Origin: Gilliamella sp. wkB171
GTDB lineage: Bacteria > Pseudomonadota > Gammaproteobacteria > Enterobacterales > Orbaceae
Reading direction: 5' to 3'
Length of the DNA stretch: 64,000 bases
Assembly (NCBI RefSeq): GCF_001693755.1
Contig: NZ_LYST01000034.1
Location: 1-64,000 of the forward strand
Shown here: positions 1 through 8,460 of the stretch, one piece after another
How the letters are laid out: every line of letters starts with the position of its first letter
Numbering within the stretch: the stretch's first letter is position 1
Notes under the pieces: generated by a model
Database searches by the model: none
The model's input: the letters and a program-made list of their open reading frames with translations, nothing else
Told to the model about the DNA's origin: nothing
Position numbers and translations under genes: made by a program

Positions 1-1157
1 TTAATACCGCTATCGCTGGTGGTAAAAATGCGGTTGAGAATAACCGATTACTGACGCCAAAAGAAGAAAAACGCCTTTGGGAACTAGCCAAAGATGATTT
101 ACAGCAATATTTATTGTATAAAGCAGCAGCTTGTGCTTTAGTGCATTGCTCTAAAGAGTTTGCTGATGACGACCCAAGGAAAGCAGAATATTTAGCGTTA
201 GAAGAACTAGGAAATAGTTCTGAACTAGATGCTTATAGAGAGGAGTTAAGTAAGCAAACAGATAGTGCCAAAGTTAAATTGCCCAACTATACTACAGGTG
301 GAGGAGAAGAGTATTATAGAAAACTGGAAAAATTATTTGAATATACAACTGGCGATAGCATTTCTGATAATGTCAATTATTTTGACAGTAAATATAGCAT
401 AAGTATAAGAGCGGGTGGAGTATTGCAATTGGGATATGCTGCACTCGATGGTGTAGCAGCTGTCGCACTATCACCCGCATGTGGTAGCGTAGCAGGTTGT
501 GCGCCAAGTGTTTTATTAACATGGTCTATGGTTGATAATGGCGCAACTGCGCTAATGGTTATTTATAAGGGGAAGACATACTATACTCAAACAGCACAAG
601 GGCTTTCAAAAATATTAGGCACATCAGAGTCAGATGCTGAAATGTTATTTGGTCTTTCAACTGGAGCGATTTCAGCCAATAGTTTAAAAGCATTAGCATT
701 GACATCTCGAACAACCGGGCAAAAATTAACCGAAAAAGAAATTGAGCAAATAAACAAAAATGTTAGTAATATAAATAAAGAAAAAGAGGTTACAAATGCT
801 GGAAATGGGACGAAGCTTGAAATAGATCCAAATAAATTTGATTATCTTTATGGCAAAGTAAATAGCGGATCACATAATACTGCTCGTTCAACTCAATTAT
901 CCCAAATGATGAGACGGCTTGGGCTACAGACCAATGAATCAGGTACAGCAGTTTTAACAGAACACTTTAATAAAGTAATAAATACAAAAGGTAATGTTAT
1001 TGATACTTATAAAAAAGGTTCTCAGAGTTTTGAAGTTAGAGAATCTTTCTTAATGGGGCCTTCTGGAAAGGGTACTATATTACATACGTCATTTGAAATT
1101 ATGCCAGATGGTTCTCGTAGATTTGTAACAACAATTCCAAAAGAAGGAAAAAAATAA
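1..1157 (+). CDS. cdiA: CdiA / filamentous haemagglutinin-type effector, C-terminal part (5' end outside window)
   Basis: The frame is open from base 3 to the stop at 1155-1157 with no need for an internal start, so this is the 3' end of a longer gene. A VENN motif (bases 33-44, context KNAVENNRLL) marks the usual boundary between the conserved stalk and the variable toxin of CdiA proteins. It is followed by a Cys-containing pretoxin stretch, a hydrophobic Gly/Ala-rich segment (about bases 410-560) typical of cytoplasm-entry regions, and a C-terminal toxin domain with a conserved-looking FDYLYGKVNSGSHNTARS block and a terminal FVTTIPKEGKK. I recognise the toxin as a common CdiA/FhaB C-terminal type but cannot assign its nuclease class. 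Its stop codon abuts the immunity gene start. Known role of the family: contact-dependent delivery of a toxin into neighbouring cells. Confidence 0.85.
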   Translation, partial: NTAIAGGKNAVENNRLLTPKEEKRLWELAKDDLQQYLLYKAAACALVHCSKEFADDDPRKAEYLALEELGNSSELDAYREELSKQTDSAKVKLPNYTTGGGEEYYRKLEKLFEYTTGDSISDNVNYFDSKYSISIRAGGVLQLGYAALDGVAAVALSPACGSVAGCAPSVLLTWSMVDNGATALMVIYKGKTYYTQTAQGLSKILGTSESDAEMLFGLSTGAISANSLKALALTSRTTGQKLTEKEIEQINKNVSNINKEKEVTNAGNGTKLEIDPNKFDYLYGKVNSGSHNTARSTQLSQMMRRLGLQTNESGTAVLTEHFNKVINTKGNVIDTYKKGSQSFEVRESFLMGPSGKGTILHTSFEIMPDGSRRFVTTIPKEGKK

Positions 1158-1508
1158 ATGTTTATTCGATCTTTTCCAGATGAAATAGATTTGTTGGCTT
1201 TTTTTGAGGGAGAGCCTATTTTTCAAAATGCAAAGGATTTGCACTTTGCATACAAATATACTGATCAAAATGAAATGTCTCTGACATTTTCGTTTAGTGC
1301 AACTGAAGGTTGGATACAAACAGTTATAGAGCTTAAACAGAAAAAAATAGCACACAATTTAATTGAGGGTGTAGAATATTTTAAGATAGTAAAAGATGTA
1401 GATGGCGAGTACCTAATGACGGAGGTTGTACTTGAAGATACAAGAACGGAGGTTGAAATAAGATTGCAGCCTTTTATTGTTACTAAATTTTTAACGTTAA
1501 TAAAATAA
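1158..1508 (+). CDS. Probable CdiI immunity protein for the upstream CdiA toxin
   Basis: A 116-residue acidic soluble protein whose ATG immediately follows the TAA of cdiA with no gap, as expected for a toxin/immunity pair that must be co-translated. It has no signal peptide or membrane segment. I do not recognise the family; the call rests on position and size. By analogy with other CDI systems it should bind and block the C-terminal toxin domain in the cytoplasm of the producing cell and its siblings. Lower GC than the housekeeping genes further right is typical of exchanged CDI cassettes. Confidence 0.7.
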   Translation: MFIRSFPDEIDLLAFFEGEPIFQNAKDLHFAYKYTDQNEMSLTFSFSATEGWIQTVIELKQKKIAHNLIEGVEYFKIVKDVDGEYLMTEVVLEDTRTEVEIRLQPFIVTKFLTLIK

Positions 1509-1540
1509 TTAATTTATCTGTCTGTCTTTGATTTAATCAT

Positions 1541-2037
1541 ATTGAAAATGATCAAGTTAAAGCACTTTTACAACGCCCTGATATTGTTAATAAACCTGTT
1601 TATAATCCAATTCAAATGCCGGAAAGGGAACGACAGGGATAACAAGTAATGGCTATAAAGTCTCAAATGGCGCTGATAGTGTAATCGCTAAGGCTGATTT
1701 AGATCATCCAATTACCCAGTCGCGCATTAATGTCCAAAATGGAGATAGCAAGGCGGGTTGGAATCATGTTATTGATCGACATTTTTCTGATAAAAACGCT
1801 AGTCAATTTACAATTAGTCAATCTGAATTGAAGACAATTCTTCAAAGTAATGAAGTTGCTAAAGTACCTATTAGTAGAATAATTGATAGTGCTGATGGGC
1901 CTCGCTATGAACGCGTGATTATATTTGATAAGAATATAGGTGTGGATAAATTTAGTAGAAGTCCAACCAATACTATGACTATTTTGACTGATTCAAAGGG
2001 TAATTTGATCACAACAACACCAGGTAGAATTAAATGA
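1541..2037 (+). pseudogene. Orphan CdiA C-terminal toxin cassette, frameshifted
   Basis: From about 1541 one frame reads as CdiA-like stalk (IENDQVKALLQRPDIVNKPV then YNPIQMP). Near 1618 the sense passes to another frame (GTTGITSNGYKVSNGADS and on), which stays open to the TGA at 2035-2037. So the module has no secretion domains and is broken by a frameshift. The C-terminal part contains GWNHVIDRHF, SQFTISQSELKTIL and a final TPGRIK; the spaced His, Arg and Phe residues resemble small RNase-type CDI toxins of the barnase/EndoU/colicin-like group, which is inference. The downstream immunity gene overlaps its stop (ATGA). The intact 3' portion alone (1828-2037) has no convincing start. Confidence 0.65.
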
Positions 2038-2369
2038 AATTAATAGGCTCTAGAACTGAAAACTTAATACGAGAACGATTAGAAAAATTTGAACGGATTA
2101 TTCTAAATAATGAGGCTATATATAATCTTTTGATTAGTAATTTTGGAGAAGTTAAGCATAGTTATTGCTTAAGCCAGATTATAGAACAAGCTGAAGATAT
2201 ATATACTTTATTAGTTAACGGAAAATATGTTATTGAATTTGAATTGTCCCGATTAGATTATTCTATTAGTGATGTACATGTAGAGTCATTAAATGAATAT
2301 TCTAAAAAAATTAAGGATAAATCATCTAAGTTGACTCTGGCTATTGCTATAGATCTATCTAAAAAATAG
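2034..2369 (+). CDS. Orphan immunity protein (CdiI-like)
   Basis: 111 residues, mostly helical and charged, no signal peptide. The ATG overlaps the stop of the orphan toxin fragment (ATGA at 2034-2037), the arrangement expected for toxin/immunity coupling. I do not recognise the family. Orphan immunity genes downstream of an active cdiA are known to retain protection against toxins of neighbours, so this one may still be useful although its toxin partner is damaged. A weak hairpin (GGGGA pairing, 2378-2398) followed by a T-rich stretch lies just downstream and could end the transcript. Confidence 0.6.
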   Translation: MKLIGSRTENLIRERLEKFERIILNNEAIYNLLISNFGEVKHSYCLSQIIEQAEDIYTLLVNGKYVIEFELSRLDYSISDVHVESLNEYSKKIKDKSSKLTLAIAIDLSKK

Positions 2370-2451
2370 TAAAAAAATCCCCACCTAACCAGCGGGGAGC
2401 TCTCTTGTTGTTTTTAGAACTGACAGGCAAATTCCACAATCTTTATTCGTT

Positions 2452-2709
2452 ATGTACTTATTTCTAGTAAGTATGATTTTAGCTGGAAAAAAATTATTGC
2501 TGAATGCTAAGAAAAAACTAACCAAGCAGCCATTAACAAAAGTTAAAAATGGTATTTATACCGCACGTCTTCAAGATCGAACTAATATTACATTAAGAAA
2601 TGTATCCAATTCAAATACGGGCGCTCGTTGGACTATTGATATAAAAAATAACCCAACGTTATTAAGATTATATAATGGACTTAATAAAGCTGAAATAAAA
2701 TTTAAGTGA
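2452..2709 (+). CDS. Orphan toxin C-terminal fragment, CDI-type
   Basis: 85 residues. The last 45 (TARLQDRTNITLRNVSNSNT, then GARWTIDIKN and on to EIKFK) look like the tail of a polymorphic toxin domain, while the first 20 are hydrophobic and may not be native. There is no VENN motif or secretion domain. It sits 13 bases before a DUF596-like gene, matching a third toxin/immunity cassette. It is most likely a displaced toxin C-terminus kept by recombination at the end of the cdiA locus. The start codon shown is the first in frame and is uncertain. Function unknown. Confidence 0.5.
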   Translation: MYLFLVSMILAGKKLLLNAKKKLTKQPLTKVKNGIYTARLQDRTNITLRNVSNSNTGARWTIDIKNNPTLLRLYNGLNKAEIKFK

Positions 2710-2722
2710 GAAAATTATAAAT

Positions 2723-3106
2723 ATGATAAAAGAAACTGAGTATAACTGTGTGGTTGATTGTGCAGAACAACAATCATTAAATGGGTTATGGGCGTATATT
2801 GCACCAAATATGTTGCCGTCCTTAAAAGTTACTGGAAACGAGATTCCATTCCAAAAAAGAAAAGCGTTATTTTTTTATTTTGTTCATAGATTACTAAAAG
2901 AAGGTCGTCTTAAGTTAGCAAAAGATGGACATCTTCTATCGGGTTCAATAGACGATCAAATAAAATTATTTTATGACGCTTTTCCAAAAACGACGGATGG
3001 AATGTTTGATAAACAAAAATTAATGGATGATTATTGGTTTTTTGATGATTCTTGTCCGGCAGAAGCCGTCTGGGTTTTGGATGATGGTTCTTTAGAATGG
3101 ACTTAG
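2723..3106 (+). CDS. DUF596-like protein, probable orphan immunity protein
   Basis: 127 residues with the pattern I associate with DUF596: an N-terminal helix, FQKRKALFFYFVHRLLKEGR, then GSIDDQIKLFYDAFP and a C-terminal aromatic block WFFDDSCPAEAVWVLDDG ending LEWT. DUF596 members often lie beside CDI-type toxins, and this one follows a toxin fragment by 13 bases, so an immunity role is the best guess. It is soluble and acidic. There is an AT-rich leader with a weak ribosome binding site. Family assignment is from recall of the consensus, not from a search. Confidence 0.6.
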   Translation: MIKETEYNCVVDCAEQQSLNGLWAYIAPNMLPSLKVTGNEIPFQKRKALFFYFVHRLLKEGRLKLAKDGHLLSGSIDDQIKLFYDAFPKTTDGMFDKQKLMDDYWFFDDSCPAEAVWVLDDGSLEWT

Positions 3107-3136
3107 GTAGTGAGTTCACAATAAATTATCTTCTGA

Positions 3137-3352
3137 TTATGCGATCTGCTTCGCAAGTTCGACAATTAACTTGCCCAGCTCAATCTTAATTATAACAGGG
3201 CAGCCTACATAAAAGCCGAATTGCTCCTGCCACCTGCCTTTAATTGTTAGTTGTGGTCTTGGGTTGGGTTTTGTGCCTTGTAGCACGTAACCCACGGTAT
3301 AAAACCGCCCATTAAGTTGTGATGGTAGTGCACCGTTAATCTGCGCTGTTAT
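3137..3352 (-). pseudogene. SymE-like toxin remnant
   Basis: On the minus strand the frame reads LPSQLNGRFYTVGYVLQGTK, then PNPRPQLTIKGRWQEQFGF, YVGCPVIIKIELGKLIVELA and stops at 3137. This matches the SymE pattern (YTVGY, KPNP, L.I.G.W....GF..G.P..V....G.L.I). There is no ATG/GTG/TTG start before the in-frame stop at 3353-3355, so the N-terminus is lost. SymE is an AbrB-fold-derived RNA endonuclease of SOS-linked type I toxin systems. Here it is a decayed insert within the CDI remnant region. Confidence 0.65.
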
Positions 3353-3397
3353 TTACTGTCTTGTGTAGCTTCTCTTGTTTAGCTCGCTCGGTTTTAA

Positions 3398-3541
3398 TCA
3401 ACCAAGCAACTGCTTAGCTTGATGTTTTAAAATCATCGCATCTAAAATCTCTTTTATTGACTTCTGCTCGTCAGCAGTCACCTGCTTGACCACCTCAAAC
3501 TTAAGCTGAAATCCGTCCCGTGGCTTTAGTTCCTCACTTTT
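3398..3541 (-). pseudogene. C-terminal remnant of a phage-type HTH regulator
   Basis: Minus-strand frame ELKPRDGFQLKFEVVKQVTA, then DEQKSIKEILDAMILKHQAK and QLLG, followed by a stop. The DEQ..IKE.LDAMILKH.AK tail is typical of XRE-family helix-turn-helix regulators, but the DNA-binding N-terminus is missing: an in-frame stop lies just upstream near 3550. It sits directly upstream of, and on the same strand as, the SymE-like remnant, a pairing often seen. Both are probably leftovers of one inserted cassette. Confidence 0.5.
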
Positions 3542-3557
3542 TCAACTATCCACTAAT

Positions 3558-3749
3558 CAAAATTATATCGAAAACCAAGCGGATTATAAAGTCAGTAGCA
3601 GCAGTGTTGGCGTCAGCACCATTGGCATGCCAATGGTGCCAGCCGGTTATAATAAAAAAGACAATGAACAATCGATAACGCATTAAGCAATAGATAATGG
3701 TGAGTTAATTATTCGTGATAGAAAGAATCAGATTCTGGAAGTGAATTAA
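3558..3749 (+). pseudogene. CdiA/haemagglutinin stalk fragment with internal stop
   Basis: Plus-strand frame QNYIENQADYKVSSSSVGVS, TIGMPMVPAGYNKKDNEQSI, TH, stop, then AIDNGELIIRDRKNQILEVN, stop. The SSSVGVS and ITH...I..GELIIRD blocks resemble the conserved region of CdiA/FhaB proteins shortly before the VENN boundary. No start or continuation exists, so this is a leftover from recombination among cdiA tails. It bounds the CDI remnant region on the right. Confidence 0.55.
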
Positions 3750-4200
3750 TATGTTAGATTTAAAAACAGTCGTTCATAAGTGTTTAAAGTAAAGTACATG
3801 ATATTTTTCACTAAATTCTCTACAAGTTGAGATAAAGATGCATTATGTCATATTAATAAAAAACAGTTATTGAATTGATTAATTGAAATATATAGTCAGC
3901 CTCCAACAAAAAGCACTACTTAAGACTACATCAACGTTTTTTTAATATTTTATCGCATGTTAATTACAAAATCAGGTAAGAATTAACACTGCTCGAATAT
4001 AAACATACAAAACAAAAACACAAATAAAAACATTTTTAATCGAAAATATAGATGCATCAATTAAGCTCAAATGTGGCAAACAAATCTCGACATTCGATAC
4101 TTTTACAACCATAATGAAAACGCATCAAAAAAACACATAGACACATTTCGCATAACTTATTGAAAAATAACAAAAATAATAACACCTAATAGGAATAATA
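3750..4200. other. Intergenic stretch between CDI remnants and lipoprotein gene
   Basis: About 450 bases, very AT-rich, with short reading frames only. I see no RNA gene or recognisable remnant. An AGGA motif at 4191-4194 belongs to the next gene. Confidence 0.5.
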
Positions 4201-4902
4201 ATGATGAAACTTTTTAAATTGTTTATAGTAACCTGTAGTATGTTAAGCCTAATTTCTTGTGCTAATAGAGAGTCACTACCTAGAACAATAATTGTAAATA
4301 CCGATACAATAACGTTAAATAATGGCACAACAGTTGATATTTTAACTGAAAACGCGATTAATGGTGACGTTGTAGACGATACAAATAATTATTTAAATAT
4401 TGTCTCTCGTGCAGATACAGCAAAAGTTGTCGGATTAAAGGTTCTTGAATTTGCCACACTATTCCTTGATGGGACTGGTAGCGGTAGTATTGATGGTTTT
4501 TCAAAAGAGGATTTAAAAGGCAGTTATATCAATTCGGTTCCAAATAAAACTATGGATTATTTAACCCCACAGTTATATACAATAATTAAAAAATTCGATG
4601 CTAATAACCAAAAAGACAATGTTATAACCATACAACCTTATAAATTTAAATTAATTTATGATGGATTAACCGATAATAAATATAATTTTATTTATAACAC
4701 CACTATACGTACTAATGGATTTCATTTTGATTGTTCTGAGCAAAACGATCTGACACCAGAAGAGAGAACTAAGCCCTTTAATGAATGGGAGATCAATAAT
4801 TATCAATTAGTACAAGATACCGCCAGTAAAGCAATTAATGCCTGTATAAACCGATTAAAATCAGAGCAAAATATAACTAATTTCGAAAATGCGCTAAAAT
4901 AG
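4201..4902 (+). CDS. Putative lipoprotein, function unknown
   Basis: 233 residues with a clear lipoprotein signal: a short basic start, a hydrophobic core and a lipobox LISC with Cys at residue 20 followed by Ala, so an outer-membrane sorting signal is likely. The mature part is soluble and polar, with no motif I recognise. An AGGA sequence 6 bases before the first ATG supports this start; a second ATG follows immediately. It is monocistronic, isolated between the CDI remnants and ubiU, and followed by a strong hairpin. Base composition is like the accessory region on its left, so horizontal acquisition is possible. Confidence 0.7.
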   Translation: MMKLFKLFIVTCSMLSLISCANRESLPRTIIVNTDTITLNNGTTVDILTENAINGDVVDDTNNYLNIVSRADTAKVVGLKVLEFATLFLDGTGSGSIDGFSKEDLKGSYINSVPNKTMDYLTPQLYTIIKKFDANNQKDNVITIQPYKFKLIYDGLTDNKYNFIYNTTIRTNGFHFDCSEQNDLTPEERTKPFNEWEINNYQLVQDTASKAINACINRLKSEQNITNFENALK

Positions 4903-4935
4903 AAAATAAATTAAGTTAATTTCTTATAACATCTA

Positions 4936-4965
4936 GACCAGATAAAAAATAATTAATATCTGGTC
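4936..4965 (+). terminator. Rho-independent terminator after the lipoprotein gene
   Basis: Perfect 9-bp stem (GACCAGATA at 4936-4944 with TATCTGGTC at 4957-4965), then a T/A-rich tail, 34 bases after the stop codon. Confidence 0.65.
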
Positions 4966-5197
4966 ATTAATTTATTAAATCAGCTCAGTAAGTTGCTACT
5001 ATTTTACAGTGTCACCGTTACTGACTGTTTTAATTCCTTATTATTTTCAATATTAATTAATCACTATTAACTTTATAATACCTAAAACTAAACTTGTGCT
5101 GTTCTTTTAGCTAAGATTAGCTTTCTATTCGCATTAGATGATAATTTATTGCATAATACACCGCGTATTGAATACATAACATAAGTTAGGAATTATT

Positions 5198-6193
5198 ATG
5201 GAACTTCTGTGCCCTGCTGGATCTTTACCTTCACTAAAAGTGGCAATTGATAATGGCGCTGATGCTGTTTATATCGGTTTGAAAGATGACACTAATGCTC
5301 GTCATTTTGCTGGTTTAAATTTTAATGAGAAACGATTATTAGAAGCTTCAGACTATGTGCATAAACGTGGTAAAAAATTGCATATTGCGATTAATACTTT
5401 TGCTCATCCTGAAAACTTTGAGCGCTGGCAACATGCGGTAGATACCGCAGCTAATATTGGCGCTGACGCATTAATTATTGCAGATCTGGCCATGCTTGAT
5501 TATGCAGCAGAGAAGTATCCAAATCTTGAACGCCATGTGTCGGTGCAAGCGTCGTCAACCAATGAAGAATCAATTAAGTTTTATTATAATAATTTTCACG
5601 TACATCGTATTGTTTTACCCCGCGTTTTATCTATGCATCAAGTAAAACAACTTTCACAAGTTTCACCGGTACCTTTAGAAGTGTTTGCTTTTGGTAGTTT
5701 ATGTATTATGGCTGAAGGTCGCTGTTATTTATCGTCTTATTTAACTGGCGAATCACCTAATACCGTTGGCGCCTGTTCACCCGCAAAATTTGTGCGTTGG
5801 GAAGAGACCGAAAAAGGTCTTGAGTCCCGTTTAAATAATGTGTTAATTGACTGCCATAAAAAAGGCGAAAACGCCGGCTATCCAACTCTTTGCAAAGGAC
5901 GTTACTTTGTTGGTAATGAGCTTTATCACCCAATTGAAGAACCGACGAGCTTAAACACTATCGAATTATTACCCGAACTGTTTGCAGCCAATATTGCATC
6001 AGTTAAAATTGAAGGTCGCCAGCGTAGCCCAGCTTATGTTGAGCAGGTAACAAAAGTTTGGCGCCAAGCGATAGATCGCTATAAAGCTAATCCTCAAACA
6101 TTTCAGGCAGAAAAAAGTTGGATGGATACACTTGGTTCAGTTTCTGAGGGAACACAAACAACATTAGGGGCCTACCATCGTAAATGGCAATAA
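5198..6193 (+). CDS. ubiU: Ubiquinone biosynthesis protein UbiU, U32 family Fe-S protein
   Basis: 331 residues, the usual length. N-terminal MELLCPAGSL and the U32 peptidase-family signature region are present. Four cysteines at 169, 176, 193 and 232 fall at the positions of the [4Fe-4S] ligands of E. coli UbiU. With UbiV and UbiT it performs oxygen-independent hydroxylation of the ubiquinone ring, allowing ubiquinone synthesis without O2. A good ribosome site (TTAGGAATT) precedes the ATG. ubiV follows on the same strand after 150 bases that contain a hairpin. The gene order ubiU-ubiV is conserved in Enterobacterales. Confidence 0.95.
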   Translation: MELLCPAGSLPSLKVAIDNGADAVYIGLKDDTNARHFAGLNFNEKRLLEASDYVHKRGKKLHIAINTFAHPENFERWQHAVDTAANIGADALIIADLAMLDYAAEKYPNLERHVSVQASSTNEESIKFYYNNFHVHRIVLPRVLSMHQVKQLSQVSPVPLEVFAFGSLCIMAEGRCYLSSYLTGESPNTVGACSPAKFVRWEETEKGLESRLNNVLIDCHKKGENAGYPTLCKGRYFVGNELYHPIEEPTSLNTIELLPELFAANIASVKIEGRQRSPAYVEQVTKVWRQAIDRYKANPQTFQAEKSWMDTLGSVSEGTQTTLGAYHRKWQ

Positions 6194-6230
6194 TGTGATA
6201 TTGGTCGACTTAAAATACCACAATTAAACA

Positions 6231-6257
6231 TTTAAAAAAGATTAAATCTTTTTTAAA
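6231..6257 (+). terminator. Hairpin between ubiU and ubiV
   Basis: Perfect 12-bp inverted repeat TTTAAAAAAGAT / ATCTTTTTTAAA with a 3-base loop. It is A/T-only in most of the stem, with a built-in T run, so it could be an attenuator or terminator of ubiU. Confidence 0.55.
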
Positions 6258-6343
6258 TCGCTTCTTTTTTGAAGAAATGATGTCGATTAACAATTATTAT
6301 TAATCACTTTTAACAATAAAATATCAATATAGTGAGCAAAACT

Positions 6344-7222
6344 ATGAAATACGCATTAGGTCCAGTGCTTTATTATTGGCCTAAAATCGAAACAGAAGCT
6401 TTTTATCACGCAGCTAAAGATAGTGAAGCTGATATTATTTATATGGGTGAGACCGTATGTACTAAGCGTCGTGAAATGAAAGTGGCTAATTGGTTAGAAT
6501 TAGCAAAGCAGATCGCGAAATCAGGTAAGCAAGTTGTCTTGTCAACACTTGCACTACTCGAAGCCCCTTCAGAACTTAATGACTTACGACAATTAGTTAA
6601 TAATGGCGACTTTTTAGTTGAGGCTAATGACTTAGCTGCAATAAATATAGCGCAAGAACATAAATTACCCTTTGTAGCAGGCCCTGCGATTAACTGCTAT
6701 AACGCTTTAACCTTAAAATTATTACAAAAACAAGGTATGGTACGTTGGTGTATGCCAGTTGAACTGTCACGTGATTGGTTAACTAATGTACTTAATCAAT
6801 TTGATGGTTTAAATATTGAACGAAAATTTGAAGTTGAAGTGTTCAGTTACGGCTATCTACCTTTAGCGTATTCAGCGCGTTGTTTTACTGCAAGATCAGA
6901 AGATAAACCTAAAGATAAATGTGAAACTTGTTGTATCAAGTATCCGGTTGGTCGAGAAGTATTTTCCCAAGAACAACAAAAGGTCTTTGTACTAAATGGC
7001 ATTCAAACACAAAGCGGTTATTGTTACAATTTAGGAAATAATCTTAAAGACATGAAAGGACTTGTCGATATCGTTAGAATTTCGCCACTTGGGCTAGCAA
7101 CACTCGACATTGTTAAGCAATTTAAAGCAAATGAAGATGGATCACACCCATTAAACATTGAACATAAACGAGATTGTAATGGTTACTGGAATGGTATCGC
7201 CGGACTTGAACTCAGCCAATAA
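6344..7222 (+). CDS. ubiV: Ubiquinone biosynthesis protein UbiV, U32 family Fe-S protein
   Basis: 292 residues from the ATG at 6344. A GTG at 6332 is also in frame, but starting at 6344 puts cysteines at 39, 180, 193 and 197, exactly the [4Fe-4S] ligand positions of E. coli UbiV, and leaves AGTGAG at a suitable distance upstream as ribosome site. The motif RCFTARSEDKPKDKCETCCI carries three of the four ligands. UbiV forms a complex with UbiU for O2-independent ubiquinone hydroxylation. Its 3' end overlaps the likely start of csdA by about 30 bases, so the two may be translationally coupled. Confidence 0.93.
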   Translation: MKYALGPVLYYWPKIETEAFYHAAKDSEADIIYMGETVCTKRREMKVANWLELAKQIAKSGKQVVLSTLALLEAPSELNDLRQLVNNGDFLVEANDLAAINIAQEHKLPFVAGPAINCYNALTLKLLQKQGMVRWCMPVELSRDWLTNVLNQFDGLNIERKFEVEVFSYGYLPLAYSARCFTARSEDKPKDKCETCCIKYPVGREVFSQEQQKVFVLNGIQTQSGYCYNLGNNLKDMKGLVDIVRISPLGLATLDIVKQFKANEDGSHPLNIEHKRDCNGYWNGIAGLELSQ

Positions 7223-8402
7223 ACATTTTTCGCCTAAACAATTTAGAGCGGATTTTCCTGCATTAAATAGCGAAAGTGTTTACCTCGACTCAGCAGCAAC
7301 CGCACTCAAGCCTAAAGCGATGATTGATGCAACAATGCAATATTATACCCATAATACGGCAACTGCTGAGCGTAGTTTACATCACGATGCTGTAAAAGTG
7401 ACGGAAGCAATCAAGCAGGCCAGACAAAATGTTGCTGATTTAATTGCAATCAAAAACAGTAGTGAAATTATTTGGACCAAAGGGGCGACTGAATCAATTA
7501 ACTTAATTGCACAAAGTTATGCTCGCCCTTTATTAAAGCCGGATGACGAAATTATTGTTAGTGAATTAGAGCATCATAGCAATTTATTACCTTGGCTAAT
7601 TGTTGCGCAGCAAACCGGTGCCAAAATTATAAAATGGTCATCCAATGTTGATGAACTAACATCGCTACTTTCATCGAGAACTAAAATTGTAGCTATCACG
7701 CAAATGTCGAATGTCACTGGATTTTGCCCTGATTTATTCGCTATTAGTCAGTTAGTACATCAATATAACGCCATTTTAGTGGTTGATGGCGCCCAAGGCA
7801 TTGTTCACCAACCGATCAATGTAGAAGCTCTCAACATTGATTTTTATGCTTTTTCTGCCCATAAATTATATGGACCAACAGGTCTAGGTATTTTATATGG
7901 TAAAAAAGCATTACTTGAACAAATGACGGTTTGGCAAGGCGGGGGCAAAATGTTAAAAAAGGCGTCCTTTACAGAATTTGTTGTGGCAGATCTACCATAT
8001 AAGTTCGAAGCAGGTACCCCTAATATTGCTGGAATTATAGGATTTAATGCCACACTACAATGGCTTAAAAATTGGCCATTGACTCAACTTGAGCAATATA
8101 CAGATCAATTATCTCAGTATGCTAAAACACAGTTAACACAATTAGCTAATATCAAGTTTTACAGCGTTGATAATAGCCCCATTATTAGTTTTAATATTAA
8201 TCAAATTCACCACAATGATATCGCGATTTTATTAAGTGAGCAGCAAATAGCTATTCGAACAGGTGAGATTTGTGCTCAGCCTTTAATGAATAAATTAGGT
8301 TGCCACGGCGTGATCCGTATATCACTCATGCCATATAATAATCAGAATGATATTGATAAATTCATTACAGCATTAAAAAATGCGATGAATGTATTAATCT
8401 GA
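7191..8402 (+). CDS. csdA: Cysteine desulfurase CsdA, SufS-like class
   Basis: About 403 residues from ATG 7191. Other in-frame starts are TTG 7158, ATG 7179 and TTG 7206; the family N-terminus (QFRADFPAL) argues for 7191 or 7206. PLP-binding Lys at about 225 lies in SAHKLYGPTG, and the catalytic Cys at about 361 in RTGEICAQPL. The enzyme takes sulfur from cysteine as a persulfide and passes it to CsdE, which is encoded next. Spacing to csdE is 58 bases. It overlaps the end of ubiV, an arrangement that links a sulfur donor to Fe-S enzymes UbiUV, although that functional link is inference. Confidence 0.92.
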   Translation: MVSPDLNSANKHFSPKQFRADFPALNSESVYLDSAATALKPKAMIDATMQYYTHNTATAERSLHHDAVKVTEAIKQARQNVADLIAIKNSSEIIWTKGATESINLIAQSYARPLLKPDDEIIVSELEHHSNLLPWLIVAQQTGAKIIKWSSNVDELTSLLSSRTKIVAITQMSNVTGFCPDLFAISQLVHQYNAILVVDGAQGIVHQPINVEALNIDFYAFSAHKLYGPTGLGILYGKKALLEQMTVWQGGGKMLKKASFTEFVVADLPYKFEAGTPNIAGIIGFNATLQWLKNWPLTQLEQYTDQLSQYAKTQLTQLANIKFYSVDNSPIISFNINQIHHNDIAILLSEQQIAIRTGEICAQPLMNKLGCHGVIRISLMPYNNQNDIDKFITALKNAMNVLI

Positions 8403-8460
8403 CTATACATACATTAGCTTAATCTACTTAACAAGTAATTAGCGATAAAAGGGTTTAATT

